A stretch of DNA of 64,000 nt from Chelatococcus sp. YT9 (GTDB taxonomy: Bacteria; Pseudomonadota; Alphaproteobacteria; Rhizobiales; Beijerinckiaceae). Location: positions 1,980,001 to 2,044,000 of the forward strand of contig NZ_JAHBRW010000001.1 of NCBI RefSeq assembly GCF_018398315.1, given 5' to 3'. This document shows positions 43,560 through 52,297 of the stretch, one piece after another. The notes beneath the pieces were generated by a model. That model had not been told where the DNA came from. It did no database searches and saw only the letters and a list, made by a program, of their open reading frames with translations. Each line of letters starts with the position of its first letter. Positions within the stretch are counted from its first letter, which is position 1. A program made the translations under genes and the position numbers.

Positions 43560-44305
43560 TGCTGGAGGTCAGGGATATCACGATGCGCTTCGGGGGCCTC
43601 ACGGCCGTCGGGGGCGCGTCACTCAAGGTCGACAAGGGCCGCATCGTCGGTCTCATCGGCCCGAACGGGGCCGGCAAAACGACCTTATTCGCCATCATCG
43701 CCGGCTTTCTCGATCCGACCGCCGGACGCGTCTTCTTCGAGACCAGCGATATCACGCCGCAGCCCGCCCACGAGCGGGCAAGGCTCGGCATCGCCCGCAC
43801 TTTCCAGATCGTGCAGCCTTTCGCGGGCCTCGACGTGCGAGAGAACATCGCGGTCGGCGCCTATCTGCGTCATGCACGCTCAAACGAAGCGCACGAGAAG
43901 GCCGAGGCGGTCGCGCGGCGCGTCGGGCTTGGCGCTGATCTCGACAAGCCGGCGGCGAGCCTCACAGTCGCAGGTCGCAAGCGGCTCGAGCTGGCGCGGG
44001 CCTTGGCGACCGAACCGAAGCTTCTGCTGCTGGACGAGGTGCTGGCGGGGCTCAATCCCTCCGAAATCCGCGATATCGTGCCCGTCATCCGCGCCATCCG
44101 CGATGACGGCGTGACGATCCTCATGATCGAGCACGTCATGCAGGCGGTGATGAACCTGTGTGACGAGGTCTATGTGCTGGCGCAGGGCAAGATGATCGCC
44201 CAGGGCACGCCGCGCGAGGTTTGCGTCGATCCCCATGTTGTCGAGGCCTATCTCGGCAAGGGAGCCGCCGCGCGTCTGCGTGCCGAGGAGGCAAGCCATG
44301 CTTGA
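43559..44305 (+). CDS. Branched-chain amino acid-type ABC ATP-binding protein (LivG-like)
   Basis: The 248-residue ATPase (ATG at 43559; GTG at 43556 is an alternative) has Walker A GPNGAGKTTLFAIIAG, LivG-type inserts (RLGIARTFQIVQPFAGLDVR), a divergent signature LTVAGRKRLELARALA and Walker B LLLLDEVLAGLNP. The long loop between Walker A and the signature is typical of LivG. It pairs with LivF. Confidence 0.92.
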   Translation: MLEVRDITMRFGGLTAVGGASLKVDKGRIVGLIGPNGAGKTTLFAIIAGFLDPTAGRVFFETSDITPQPAHERARLGIARTFQIVQPFAGLDVRENIAVGAYLRHARSNEAHEKAEAVARRVGLGADLDKPAASLTVAGRKRLELARALATEPKLLLLDEVLAGLNPSEIRDIVPVIRAIRDDGVTILMIEHVMQAVMNLCDEVYVLAQGKMIAQGTPREVCVDPHVVEAYLGKGAAARLRAEEASHA

Positions 44306-44999
44306 GATCTCTGGTCTGCGCGCCGGCTACGGCGAGGTCGAAGTGCTGCGCGGGATCGACATATCCGTGCAAAGCGGCGAGATCGTCGCGGTTCTTGGCT
44401 CCAATGGCGTGGGCAAGACGACCCTGAACAAGGTTCTGTCGGGGGTTCTTGCTCCCCGGGCCGGATCGATCACGTTTGAAGGCCAGCCGCTGACGGGCGC
44501 CAACTCTACCGCCATTGTCGAGGCTGGGCTCATCCATGTCCCCGAAGGCCGCAAGATCTTCCCGAACATGAATGTGCGGGAAAATCTGGAGCTTGGCAGC
44601 TACCGCCGCGCGAAGAACAACCGCGCCCGCAACCTGGAGCGCGTCTTCGAGACCTTCCCGCGTCTGCGCGAGCGTATGGCCCAGGCGGCCGGCACGCTCT
44701 CCGGGGGCGAGCAGCAAATGGTCGCCATCGGCCGCGGCATGATGGCGGAACCGCGTCTTCTCATCCTGGACGAGCCCTCGCTTGGCCTGTCGCCGCTCCT
44801 CGTCGAGGAGATGTTCACGCTGATCCGTAAGCTCAACGCGGACGGGATGCCGATCATGCTGGTCGAGCAGAATGTGGTGCAATCGCTCGAGATCGCGAAG
44901 CGCGCCTACATCATCGAGAACGGCGTGGTCACCATGGCCGGCACGGCCGAAAGCATCGCGAGCGATCCCGAGCTCAAGCGCGCCTATCTCGGATTGTAA
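44298..44999 (+). CDS. Branched-chain amino acid-type ABC ATP-binding protein (LivF-like)
   Basis: The 233-residue ATPase starts at 44298, inside the last codons of livG. Walker A is GSNGVGKTTLNKVLSG, the signature is LSGGEQQMVAIGRGMM and Walker B LLILDEPSLGLSP. IHVPEGRKIFPNMNVRENLE is characteristic of LivF. It completes the importer; the first catabolic gene begins 11 bp later. Confidence 0.92.
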   Translation: MLEISGLRAGYGEVEVLRGIDISVQSGEIVAVLGSNGVGKTTLNKVLSGVLAPRAGSITFEGQPLTGANSTAIVEAGLIHVPEGRKIFPNMNVRENLELGSYRRAKNNRARNLERVFETFPRLRERMAQAAGTLSGGEQQMVAIGRGMMAEPRLLILDEPSLGLSPLLVEEMFTLIRKLNADGMPIMLVEQNVVQSLEIAKRAYIIENGVVTMAGTAESIASDPELKRAYLGL

Positions 45000-45010
45000 G
45001 GAAAAGCCAA

Positions 45011-46429
45011 ATGGGCATCGTTACCCCCAACGTTGTGCCGGCGTCGGTGCTGCTTGCCGAGCCGCAACCGGCCTGGCTCGTCTGTTTCGCGGAATTCGCG
45101 AAGGCGCTCGACTTCGACGACCTCGACGAGGCGCTCGTGGCGCAAGCCAAGCTCGTCGTGCTGGACTGCATCGGCGCGGTCGCGGCCGGCATGCAGGAGC
45201 CGGAAACACGCGCGCTGGTGGCGCGTCTCGCGCGCCGGGGCGGACATGAAGGCGCGGCCGCAATCGGCGCCGGACGTCGCCTGCGCGCCGATGATGCCGC
45301 CTTTGCCAACGGCGTCGCCGGCACCATGCTGGAACTCGACGAGGGCAATTCCTTCGCGCGCGGCCATCCCGGCATCCACGTTCTACCGGCGGCCCTCGCC
45401 ACACGGCCGCTCGCCGAGGTCAACGGCCGTGACTTCCTGCTTGCCTTCATCCTCGGCTACGAGGTGGGCGCCCGCATCGGCGCGGCGTCGCGCCTGCGCA
45501 CAACCGTGCATCCGCACGGTACCTGGGGCACCGTGGGCGCCGCCTTCGCGACGGCCTATCTGGAAGGGGCCGATACGGACGCGCTCGTCGCGGCCATCAA
45601 TGTCTCCTCGACGCTCAGCGTCGGCGCGAGCCTCCGCGCGATGCTGGAAGGCGCCACCGTGCGCAACAGCTTCGCCGGCATTTCCGCCCGCAATGGCCTC
45701 ACCGCCTGGGACTTGGTCGCAAGCGGCTTCTCGGGCGAGATCGACGGCGTGCGGACCGTCTACAGCGGCATCCTCGCGGAGGGCTTCAACCCCGACGTGA
45801 TGGTGGAAGAGCTTGGCGCCCGCTGGGAGATCCAGCGCAACTACTTCAAGCGGCACGCTGCCTGTCGTTTCACCCATGGAGCGCTCGACGTGGTGGCGAA
45901 GCTTCTCGCCGAGCACGGCCCGATCGATCCCGCCGACATCGCCGGCATCGACGTGGTGACCTATGTCTGGGCAGCGCAGCTCGACGGGCCGGCGCCCGCC
46001 AATATGCTCGCTGCAAAATTCTCGCTCCCCTTTGCCGTGGCCACCACGATCGCCCATGGCAGCGCCTCGGTGCCCGCCTTCCGCGCGCCTGCGCTGGGCG
46101 ATGCGCGCATCCTCGAGCTGGCCAAACGGGTGAAGGTCGACGAGGACCCGGCGATGAGCGCCATGCTGCCGGACAAGCGCCCGGCGCGGGTCACCATCCG
46201 CCTGGCCGACGGCCGGGTGCTCAGCGGCGAGACCTTCACCAACCGCGGCGATGCGGTGGACCCTTACCGCCCTGATGAAGTCATTGCCAAATTCATGGAG
46301 CTGGCCGTGCCGGTATGGGGCGAGGGCCACGCGACCCGCATCAGGCAGGCGATCGACGCGCTGGATGAGGCAACCGGCCTTGACGATTTGGATGCGCTGC
46401 TCGCGGAGCCGGCGCTCGAGGATCATTGA
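45011..46429 (+). CDS. MmgE/PrpD family protein, paralog A
   Basis: The 472-residue all-helical protein belongs to the MmgE/PrpD family, which includes 2-methylcitrate dehydratase, cis-aconitate decarboxylase and iminodisuccinate epimerase. Conserved segments are KLVVLDCIGAVAAGMQEPET, MLELDEGNSFARGHPGIHV, LLAFILGYEVGARIGAASRL and TVHPHGTWGTVGAAFATAYL. The family acts on di- or tricarboxylates by dehydration, decarboxylation or epimerisation. It follows livF by 11 bp with RBS AAGGAAA, so import and first processing steps are linked. A shorter paralogue lies at 55160. Confidence 0.87.
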   Translation: MGIVTPNVVPASVLLAEPQPAWLVCFAEFAKALDFDDLDEALVAQAKLVVLDCIGAVAAGMQEPETRALVARLARRGGHEGAAAIGAGRRLRADDAAFANGVAGTMLELDEGNSFARGHPGIHVLPAALATRPLAEVNGRDFLLAFILGYEVGARIGAASRLRTTVHPHGTWGTVGAAFATAYLEGADTDALVAAINVSSTLSVGASLRAMLEGATVRNSFAGISARNGLTAWDLVASGFSGEIDGVRTVYSGILAEGFNPDVMVEELGARWEIQRNYFKRHAACRFTHGALDVVAKLLAEHGPIDPADIAGIDVVTYVWAAQLDGPAPANMLAAKFSLPFAVATTIAHGSASVPAFRAPALGDARILELAKRVKVDEDPAMSAMLPDKRPARVTIRLADGRVLSGETFTNRGDAVDPYRPDEVIAKFMELAVPVWGEGHATRIRQAIDALDEATGLDDLDALLAEPALEDH

Positions 46430-46430
46430 T

Positions 46431-47309
46431 ATGACTCTGAAGCAGAGACTGACGGAGAAGGCGCCGGTCGTTGCCCCCGGCATCTATGACGCGCTGACCG
46501 CATCGATCGCCGCCGCGGCCGGTTTCGAGGCGCTGTATCTATCGGGCGCGGCGATTGCCTACACGCGCCTGGGCCGCTCGGACATCGGGCTCGTCTCGAT
46601 GAACGAGGTGGCCGACGTCATCACCCTCGTTCGGGATCGAGTGCCGACGGCGGTCATCGTCGACGCCGACAACGGCTATGGCAACGCCCTCAATGTGCAG
46701 CGCACCGTGCGCCTGTTCGAGCGGGCCGGCGCCACGGCCATTCAGCTCGAGGATCAGACGCTGCCGAAGCGCTGCGGCCATCTGCAGGACAAGAGCCTGA
46801 TCAGTGCCGGCGAGATGGCCGGTAAGGTCAAGGCGGCCGTCGATGCCCGCGTCAGCGAGGAGACGCTGATCGTGGCGCGCACCGATGCGGTGGCGGTCGA
46901 AGGCCTCGAGAGCGCGATCGAACGCGCGCATCTCTACGCCGAGGCCGGTGCGGACGTGCTCTTCGTCGAAGCGCCGCGCTCGAAGGAGCAGCTGGCGGCG
47001 GTGACTGGCGCGCTCGGCGGCACGCTCCCGCTGCTCGCCAATATGGTGGAGGGCGGCGACACGCCGCTTGCCAGCGCCGACGAACTCGGCGACCTCGGCT
47101 TCAAGATCGTGATCTTCCCCGGCGGCATCGTGCGCGCGCTCGCCCGTACCGCGCAGGATTATTACAGCTCGCTGAAGGCCAATGGCACGAACGACCCGTT
47201 CAAGGAGCGGATGTTCGATTTCAACGCCCTGAACGCGCTGATCGGCACGCCCGAGCTGCTGGCGCTCGGGCGCACCTACGAGGATTTCAAGAAGGAACCC
47301 GCGGCATGA
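46431..47309 (+). CDS. Isocitrate lyase/PEP mutase family C-C lyase (methylisocitrate or dimethylmalate lyase-like)
   Basis: The 292-residue TIM barrel from the ATG at 46431 has DADNGYGNALNVQRTVRLFE, QLEDQTLPKRCGHLQDKSLI and VARTDAVAVEGLESAIERAH. The KRCGH motif with its catalytic cysteine is intact, which marks a carbon-carbon lyase (methylisocitrate, dimethylmalate or related) rather than a phosphonate mutase. Such enzymes cleave a 2-hydroxy dicarboxylate to an oxo acid and a carboxylate, fitting the hydratases encoded nearby. It starts one base after the PrpD-like stop. Confidence 0.88.
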   Translation: MTLKQRLTEKAPVVAPGIYDALTASIAAAAGFEALYLSGAAIAYTRLGRSDIGLVSMNEVADVITLVRDRVPTAVIVDADNGYGNALNVQRTVRLFERAGATAIQLEDQTLPKRCGHLQDKSLISAGEMAGKVKAAVDARVSEETLIVARTDAVAVEGLESAIERAHLYAEAGADVLFVEAPRSKEQLAAVTGALGGTLPLLANMVEGGDTPLASADELGDLGFKIVIFPGGIVRALARTAQDYYSSLKANGTNDPFKERMFDFNALNALIGTPELLALGRTYEDFKKEPAA

Positions 47310-49039
47310 CGAGTATCGATCCTGTCACCCTTGCCGTGCTCAAGGGGCGCCTGGAGCAGATCGCGGATGAGATGGACGCCACGCTCTATCGCTCGGCGTT
47401 CAACCCGATCATCGCCGAGGCGCGGGATGCCTGCCACGGCCTTTATCATGCCACGACCGGCGCGACGCTGGTTCAGGGCACCAACGGCCTTCCCATCTTC
47501 GTCGGCGCCATGGCTTTTGCGGTCAAGGCCGTGATCGACAAGGTGGAGCGCGAGGGCGGCCTCGCGGAAGGCGACACCTTCCTGTTCAACGATCCCTACG
47601 CTGGCGGCACCCATCTCAACGATTTCCGCCTCGTGCGGCCGATCTTCCGGAACGGGGAGCTGTTTTGCTGGCTCGCCTCCGCCGGCCATTGGCTCGATAT
47701 CGGCGGCAATGTGCCGGGTGGCTACAACCCCAAGGCCACCGAGAGCTTCCAGGAAGGCGTCCGCTTCCCGCCGGTCAAGTTGTTCTCCGCCGGCAAGCTG
47801 AACCAGGATATCGTCGATCTGCTCGCCGCAAATTCCCGTGTGCCGACGTCCAACTGGGGCGATCTCAACGGCCAGCTCAATGCGTTGGATCTTGGCCAGC
47901 GCCGCTTCGAGTCGCTTCTTGACGAGTACAGCCCGGCAACTGTGTCGGCGGCCTTCGAGGCCTTCTCGGATCGCGCCGAGGCGCTGATGCGCAGCGCCAT
48001 CCGCGCCCTGCCGGACGGCCGCTATTCCTTCGAGGACGTGCTCGACAACGACGGCATCACCGACGACGTGCTCACCGTCGCTCTCGATCTCACCATCGCC
48101 GGCGAGACGATGACGCTCGATTTCTCGCGCTCGTCACCGCCGGCGCAGGGGCCGATCAATATCTCCTACGCAACGACCGCCGCAGCCTGCTACGTGGCGC
48201 TGAAGCACATCTTCACGGATGTGCCGGCCAATGCCGGCTGTCTTCGACCGATCGACTTCGTCATTCCGCCGACCACCTTGCTCGGCGCGACCGCCCCGAA
48301 GCCCATGGCCGGCTACACCGAGACAATCCTGCGTCTCATCGGCGTGGTGCTCGGCGCGCTCGCCAAGGCTGATCCCGAGCGCGCGACCGCCGCGCCTTTC
48401 GGCACTATCAACGCGCTTTCCTTTGCCGGCCACCGCCCAAATGGCGAGCGCTGGGTGATGTTCTCCTTCTTCGGTGGAGGCATGGGCGGCAACCCGGAAA
48501 CGGATGGCCTGAACCACGCCAACAACCCGATCTCGACGGCAACGATTCCGCCACTCGAAATTCTCGAGGCGAGCTACCCGGTGATGTTCCGGCAATGGGC
48601 GCTCCGGCCGGATTCGGCCGGCCCCGGCACCCATCGCGGCGGCTTCGGCGCGATCTACGAGGTGGAGGCGCTGTCGGACGCTGAAGTCTTCCTGCTCGGC
48701 GAACGCGGCAAGGTCGCGCCCTTCGGCGTGCTCGGCGGCGGCCCGGCCGGGCTCAACCGCTTCACCTGGGAGGCCGAGGACGGCGAGCATTCGCCGCCGC
48801 TGGTCTCGAAGGTGACAGGCGTGCCGGTGCCGGCCGGACGCGCCGTGAAGCTGCAGACACCGGGCGGCGGCGGCTGGGGCAGCCCGCTGGCGCGTGACGC
48901 CTCACTCGTCGCGCGGGACGTGCGCCTCGGCTACATCAGCGCCGAGAGCGCTCGTCGGGATTATGGGGTCGTCGTGAGCGGCGACGGTGAAGTCGATGAG
49001 GCGGCGACGGCCAGCCTCCGCAAGGGAGCCGCGGCATGA
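47306..49039 (+). CDS. Hydantoinase B/oxoprolinase subunit (HyuB-like)
   Basis: The 577-residue protein is the beta subunit of ATP-dependent hydantoinase/oxoprolinase-type amidohydrolases. Hallmarks are DEMDATLYRSAFNPIIAEAR, DTFLFNDPYAGGTHLNDFRL, TTAAACYVALKHIF and the C-terminal SAGPGTHRGGFGAIYEVEAL with GGGGWGSPLARDA. With HyuA it hydrolyses or carboxylates a cyclic or carbonyl substrate. The ATGA overlap with both neighbours indicates one tightly coupled operon. Substrate is not determined; N-methylhydantoin, hydantoins, 5-oxoproline and lactams are precedents. Confidence 0.9.
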   Translation: MTSIDPVTLAVLKGRLEQIADEMDATLYRSAFNPIIAEARDACHGLYHATTGATLVQGTNGLPIFVGAMAFAVKAVIDKVEREGGLAEGDTFLFNDPYAGGTHLNDFRLVRPIFRNGELFCWLASAGHWLDIGGNVPGGYNPKATESFQEGVRFPPVKLFSAGKLNQDIVDLLAANSRVPTSNWGDLNGQLNALDLGQRRFESLLDEYSPATVSAAFEAFSDRAEALMRSAIRALPDGRYSFEDVLDNDGITDDVLTVALDLTIAGETMTLDFSRSSPPAQGPINISYATTAAACYVALKHIFTDVPANAGCLRPIDFVIPPTTLLGATAPKPMAGYTETILRLIGVVLGALAKADPERATAAPFGTINALSFAGHRPNGERWVMFSFFGGGMGGNPETDGLNHANNPISTATIPPLEILEASYPVMFRQWALRPDSAGPGTHRGGFGAIYEVEALSDAEVFLLGERGKVAPFGVLGGGPAGLNRFTWEAEDGEHSPPLVSKVTGVPVPAGRAVKLQTPGGGGWGSPLARDASLVARDVRLGYISAESARRDYGVVVSGDGEVDEAATASLRKGAAA

Positions 49040-51111
49040 ACGCGTCGGTCAAGAATCGCGAAGGACGCATTGTCGGCGTCGACGTGGGCGGGACCTTCAC
49101 GGATCTGTTCTTCTATGATGAGCCGGCAAAGGTTTTTCGCACGGCGAAAGTGCCGTCCAACCGTGGTGACGAGGCCGTCGGCTTCCTCAACGGCCTGAAG
49201 GTGTTCGGCGCGATCGCCGATCTCACGTCCGTCGTGCACGGGACCACTGTCGGCACGAATGCGCTCCTGGAGCGCAAGGGGGCGCGCTGCGGCCTCATCA
49301 CCACCCGAGGCTTCCGCGATGTGCTCGAGATGCGCCGGCGCGACCGGCGTCACACCTGGGGCCTGTGGGGGGATTTCGTCCCGGTGATCGACCGTGACCT
49401 CAGGCTTGAGGTCAACGAGCGCACGCTGGCCGACGGGACGATCCGCGAGGCTCTCGACGAGGACGCCGTGCGTAAGGCGGCGAAGGAGCTCGTCGCCGCT
49501 GGCTGCGAGGCGCTCGCCATCGTTTTCGTCAACGCCTATGCCAACCCCGAGAACGAGCAGAAGGCTTTGGCCGTTGCCGCCGAAGTCTGGCCGAACGGCA
49601 ATATCGCCTGCTCAAGCCAGATCCTGCCGGAAATCCGCGAGTTCGAGCGTACCTCGACGACGGCGCTGAATGCCTATCTGCAGCCGGTGGTCGGCAGCTA
49701 TCTCGGCAAGCTCGATGATGCATTGAAGTCCGAGGGCTTTGGCGGGCGCTTCCACATCGTGCAGTCGAACGGCGGCGTGATGTCGACCGAGACGGCGCGC
49801 CGCCTGCCGGTGCGCACCGCGCTCTCCGGTCCCGCGGCCGGCGTCATCGCGGCAGCGGCGATTTCGGAAGCTGCCGGCTTCCCCAACGTCATCACCGGCG
49901 ATCTCGGCGGCACTTCCTTCGACGTCTCGCTGGTCGTCGGCGGCAAGACGGCGCTCGCGGCCCAGACCACCATCGATTTCGGCCTCGTCATCCGCACGCC
50001 GATGATCGAGATCACCACCATAGGCGCCGGCGGCGGCTCCATCGCCCATGTCGATGCAGGCGGCATGCTGCAGGTCGGCCCGGAAAGCGCCGGCTCGCGG
50101 CCCGGTCCCGTCTGCTACGGGCAGGGCAACACACGGCCGACGCTGACTGACGCCAATGTGGTGCTTGGGCGCATCAACTCAGACCGGCCCATCGGCGGCA
50201 TGCTGAAGCGTCTCGACATCGAGGCGGCGCGCGCAGCGATCGACGAACATGTGGCGAAGCCGCTCGGGCTTGACGTGATGGTCGCGGCAGAGGCGATCGT
50301 GCGTATCGCCGATGCCAAGATGGCCGGTGCTATCCGCCTCGTGTCGATCGAGCGCGGTCATGATCCGGGCAAATTCGCCGCCGTGCCCTTCGGCGGCGGC
50401 GGGGCGCTGCATGTCGGCGCGCTGATCAAGGACGTCGGCCTCAAGGCCGCGCTCGTGCCGCGCTATCCGGGGGTGACCTCGGCACTCGGCTGCGTCATCG
50501 CCGATATCCGGCATGACCAGGTGCAGACCGTGAACCTGAGCCTCGAGGGCATCGACGCGGCGGCGCTCGACAAGCGCATGGTGGCGGAGGCGAGCGAGGC
50601 GCAGGCCGTCGTCGAAGCGGCTGGCCTGGCGGTCGACCGCATCGACGTGCTGTTCGAGCTCGACATGCATTATGTCGGTCAGACGCATACGGTTTCCGTG
50701 CCGCTGCCGGTGACGATCGCGAACGGCACGACGGGCGTCGGCGAGGCGGTGATCCGCACGGCCTTCGAGGAGGCCTACCGCAACTCGTTCAGCCGTCTGC
50801 TGGATGGAGTGCCGGCCCGCATCGTCAACCTGCGCACGGCCGCCATCGGCCGTCGTCCACGCTTCGACCTTGCGGCTCTTCGGCCGAGCGGTGACGCCAG
50901 CCTCGACAAGGCGCGGCTCGGCTCGCGCAACGTGTGGTTCGATGGCGCCTGGCATGAGGCGGCGATTTACGCCCGCCTCGACCTGCCGGTCGGCACCGTG
51001 GTGCGTGGCCCGGCCATTCTGGAACAGCCTGATGCGACGACGGTCGTCGATCCCGACCTCACGGCGCGCATCGACGACTACGGCAACGTCATCGTGGAGC
51101 GCGCATCATGA
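49036..51111 (+). CDS. Hydantoinase A/oxoprolinase subunit (HyuA-like)
   Basis: The 691-residue ATP-binding subunit has the actin-like phosphate loop GVDVGGTFTDLFFYD, TSVVHGTTVGTNALLERKGA, the RDVLEMRRRDRRHTWGLWGD region and a second nucleotide-binding part GDLGGTSFDVSLVVGGKTAL, GAGGGSIAHVDAGG. It is the ATPase partner of HyuB, overlapping it by 4 bp. ATP-driven ring opening of a lactam or imide is the family's chemistry; here the substrate is inferred only from the cluster. Confidence 0.92.
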   Translation: MNASVKNREGRIVGVDVGGTFTDLFFYDEPAKVFRTAKVPSNRGDEAVGFLNGLKVFGAIADLTSVVHGTTVGTNALLERKGARCGLITTRGFRDVLEMRRRDRRHTWGLWGDFVPVIDRDLRLEVNERTLADGTIREALDEDAVRKAAKELVAAGCEALAIVFVNAYANPENEQKALAVAAEVWPNGNIACSSQILPEIREFERTSTTALNAYLQPVVGSYLGKLDDALKSEGFGGRFHIVQSNGGVMSTETARRLPVRTALSGPAAGVIAAAAISEAAGFPNVITGDLGGTSFDVSLVVGGKTALAAQTTIDFGLVIRTPMIEITTIGAGGGSIAHVDAGGMLQVGPESAGSRPGPVCYGQGNTRPTLTDANVVLGRINSDRPIGGMLKRLDIEAARAAIDEHVAKPLGLDVMVAAEAIVRIADAKMAGAIRLVSIERGHDPGKFAAVPFGGGGALHVGALIKDVGLKAALVPRYPGVTSALGCVIADIRHDQVQTVNLSLEGIDAAALDKRMVAEASEAQAVVEAAGLAVDRIDVLFELDMHYVGQTHTVSVPLPVTIANGTTGVGEAVIRTAFEEAYRNSFSRLLDGVPARIVNLRTAAIGRRPRFDLAALRPSGDASLDKARLGSRNVWFDGAWHEAAIYARLDLPVGTVVRGPAILEQPDATTVVDPDLTARIDDYGNVIVERAS

Positions 51112-51722
51112 GCCATGCCGACATTCCGCTGTCGAAGACGGCGCTTTTGACGGTCGATCTGCAGAACGACTTCATCCATCCGGATGGTGCCTATGGCCGG
51201 GCGGGCCAGGGCGCGCCGGAGATCGCGGCGCTGCCGGCCCGCATCAAGCCCCTGGCCGACCTCCTTCGGCAAAAGGGCGGCTGGTTCGTCTCCACGCAGT
51301 TCACGCTGGTGCCAGCGAAGGGCGGCGAGCCCCTGATCTCGCCGCACCTGAAGGAGCTTCGCCCCTTCCTCAAAAAGGGTGATTTCCTGCCCGGCGCCTG
51401 GGGCCACAGCCTCGTGGACGAGCTGCAACCGGCAGATCTCACCGTCGAGAAGATCGCCTATTCGGCCTTCTACATGACGCGCATGGAGTGGGTGCTGCGC
51501 AAATGCGGCATCGAGAAGCTCATCATCGGCGGCATCGTCACGAATGGCGGCGTCGCCTCCACGGTGAGGGATTCGCATGTGCGCGACTTCTCAACGGTGG
51601 TGCTCTCGGATGGCAGCGCGGCCTTCAACACGGCAACGCATGAGACGGCCATCGCGGCGCTCAAGCCCGTGTGCCGCGTCGCGACCATTGCCGAGATGAT
51701 CGAAGAGATCGCGGCGGCCTAG
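51108..51722 (+). CDS. Isochorismatase-fold hydrolase lacking the usual catalytic cysteine
   Basis: The 204-residue protein has the isochorismatase/nicotinamidase-like fold: LLTVDLQNDFIHPDGAYGRA supplies the usual Asp, VEKIAYSAFYMT the usual Lys. The third residue of the Cys-hydrolase triad is missing, because IVTNGGVASTVRDSHVRDF has Gly where amidases have Cys (T-N-x-C-V). PhzD-like isochorismatases also lack the Cys, so hydrolysis by another mechanism is possible. Automated labels such as cysteine hydrolase or maleamate amidase are therefore doubtful. A terminator overlaps the stop codon. Confidence 0.8.
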   Translation: MSHADIPLSKTALLTVDLQNDFIHPDGAYGRAGQGAPEIAALPARIKPLADLLRQKGGWFVSTQFTLVPAKGGEPLISPHLKELRPFLKKGDFLPGAWGHSLVDELQPADLTVEKIAYSAFYMTRMEWVLRKCGIEKLIIGGIVTNGGVASTVRDSHVRDFSTVVLSDGSAAFNTATHETAIAALKPVCRVATIAEMIEEIAAA

Positions 51723-51738
51723 GGCCCAGGCCTTTTTT
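51716..51738 (+). terminator. Rho-independent terminator at the end of the isochorismatase-fold gene
   Basis: GGCCT / AGGCC with loop AGGGCCC is followed by TTTTTT. The stem begins inside the last codons of the gene and includes the stop codon. It separates the transporter-to-hydrolase operon from the following genes, or attenuates them. Confidence 0.7.
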
Positions 51739-51801
51739 ACGAATACCGCGCCGGCCGCGACCGTGGCCGGTTCCCCCTAGAATAATATCGGGAGGCCATG
51801 G

Positions 51802-52293
51802 ATGCCCGTCGTCGAAACAACCGTCATCGAAGGCTATGATGCCGCCACCAAGTCGCGGCTGTTGAAGGGCATGACCCGCGTCGTCCGTTCCGTCATGGCC
51901 GCCCCGCCGGATGGCGTCGTCACCATCCTGCGCGAGGTCTCGCCGAGCGCCTATGCCCGTGGCGGCGTCTCGCGCGTGCCCGGACCGCCGCTGCCGCCGG
52001 CGACCGAGGTCGCCGCCCAGCTCGCGGAAGCGCTCGCAAAGGGCGACGCAACTGCGGCTTCGACGCTGGTGACCGAGGATTTCATCGCCGTGGACAGCGA
52101 GGGGCGCAGCACCGGACTCACCGATGCCCTAGCGGCCGCACAGCAGGCCGGCAAGCGCTACGAGAGCTTCGTTGAAGCGCTGACGGACGACGGCAGCCTC
52201 GTCTTCGCCCATGGGACGCTCGCCAGCGGAAAGCGCTTTATTGACCGCTTCCGGCTGGCCGGGCCAGTGATCGCCGAACAGGTGAGCTGGTAA
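51802..52293 (+). CDS. Tautomerase-like/NTF2-like fusion protein
   Basis: The 163-residue product begins MPVVETTVIEGYDAATKSRL, the 4-oxalocrotonate tautomerase pattern with the catalytic proline next to the initiator Met. After residue about 75 it continues as a SnoaL/NTF2-like domain (LAEALAKGDATAASTLVTED, GLTDALAAAQQAGKRY, FAHGTLASGKRFIDRF). Normally these are separate proteins. The tautomerase would convert enol and keto isomers of a dienoate or dicarboxylate; the added domain may shape the pocket. RBS GGGAGG precedes the ATG. It starts 4 bp before the FAD dehydrogenase unit, so they are co-expressed. Confidence 0.72.
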   Translation: MPVVETTVIEGYDAATKSRLLKGMTRVVRSVMAAPPDGVVTILREVSPSAYARGGVSRVPGPPLPPATEVAAQLAEALAKGDATAASTLVTEDFIAVDSEGRSTGLTDALAAAQQAGKRYESFVEALTDDGSLVFAHGTLASGKRFIDRFRLAGPVIAEQVSW

Positions 52294-52297
52294 GGCC

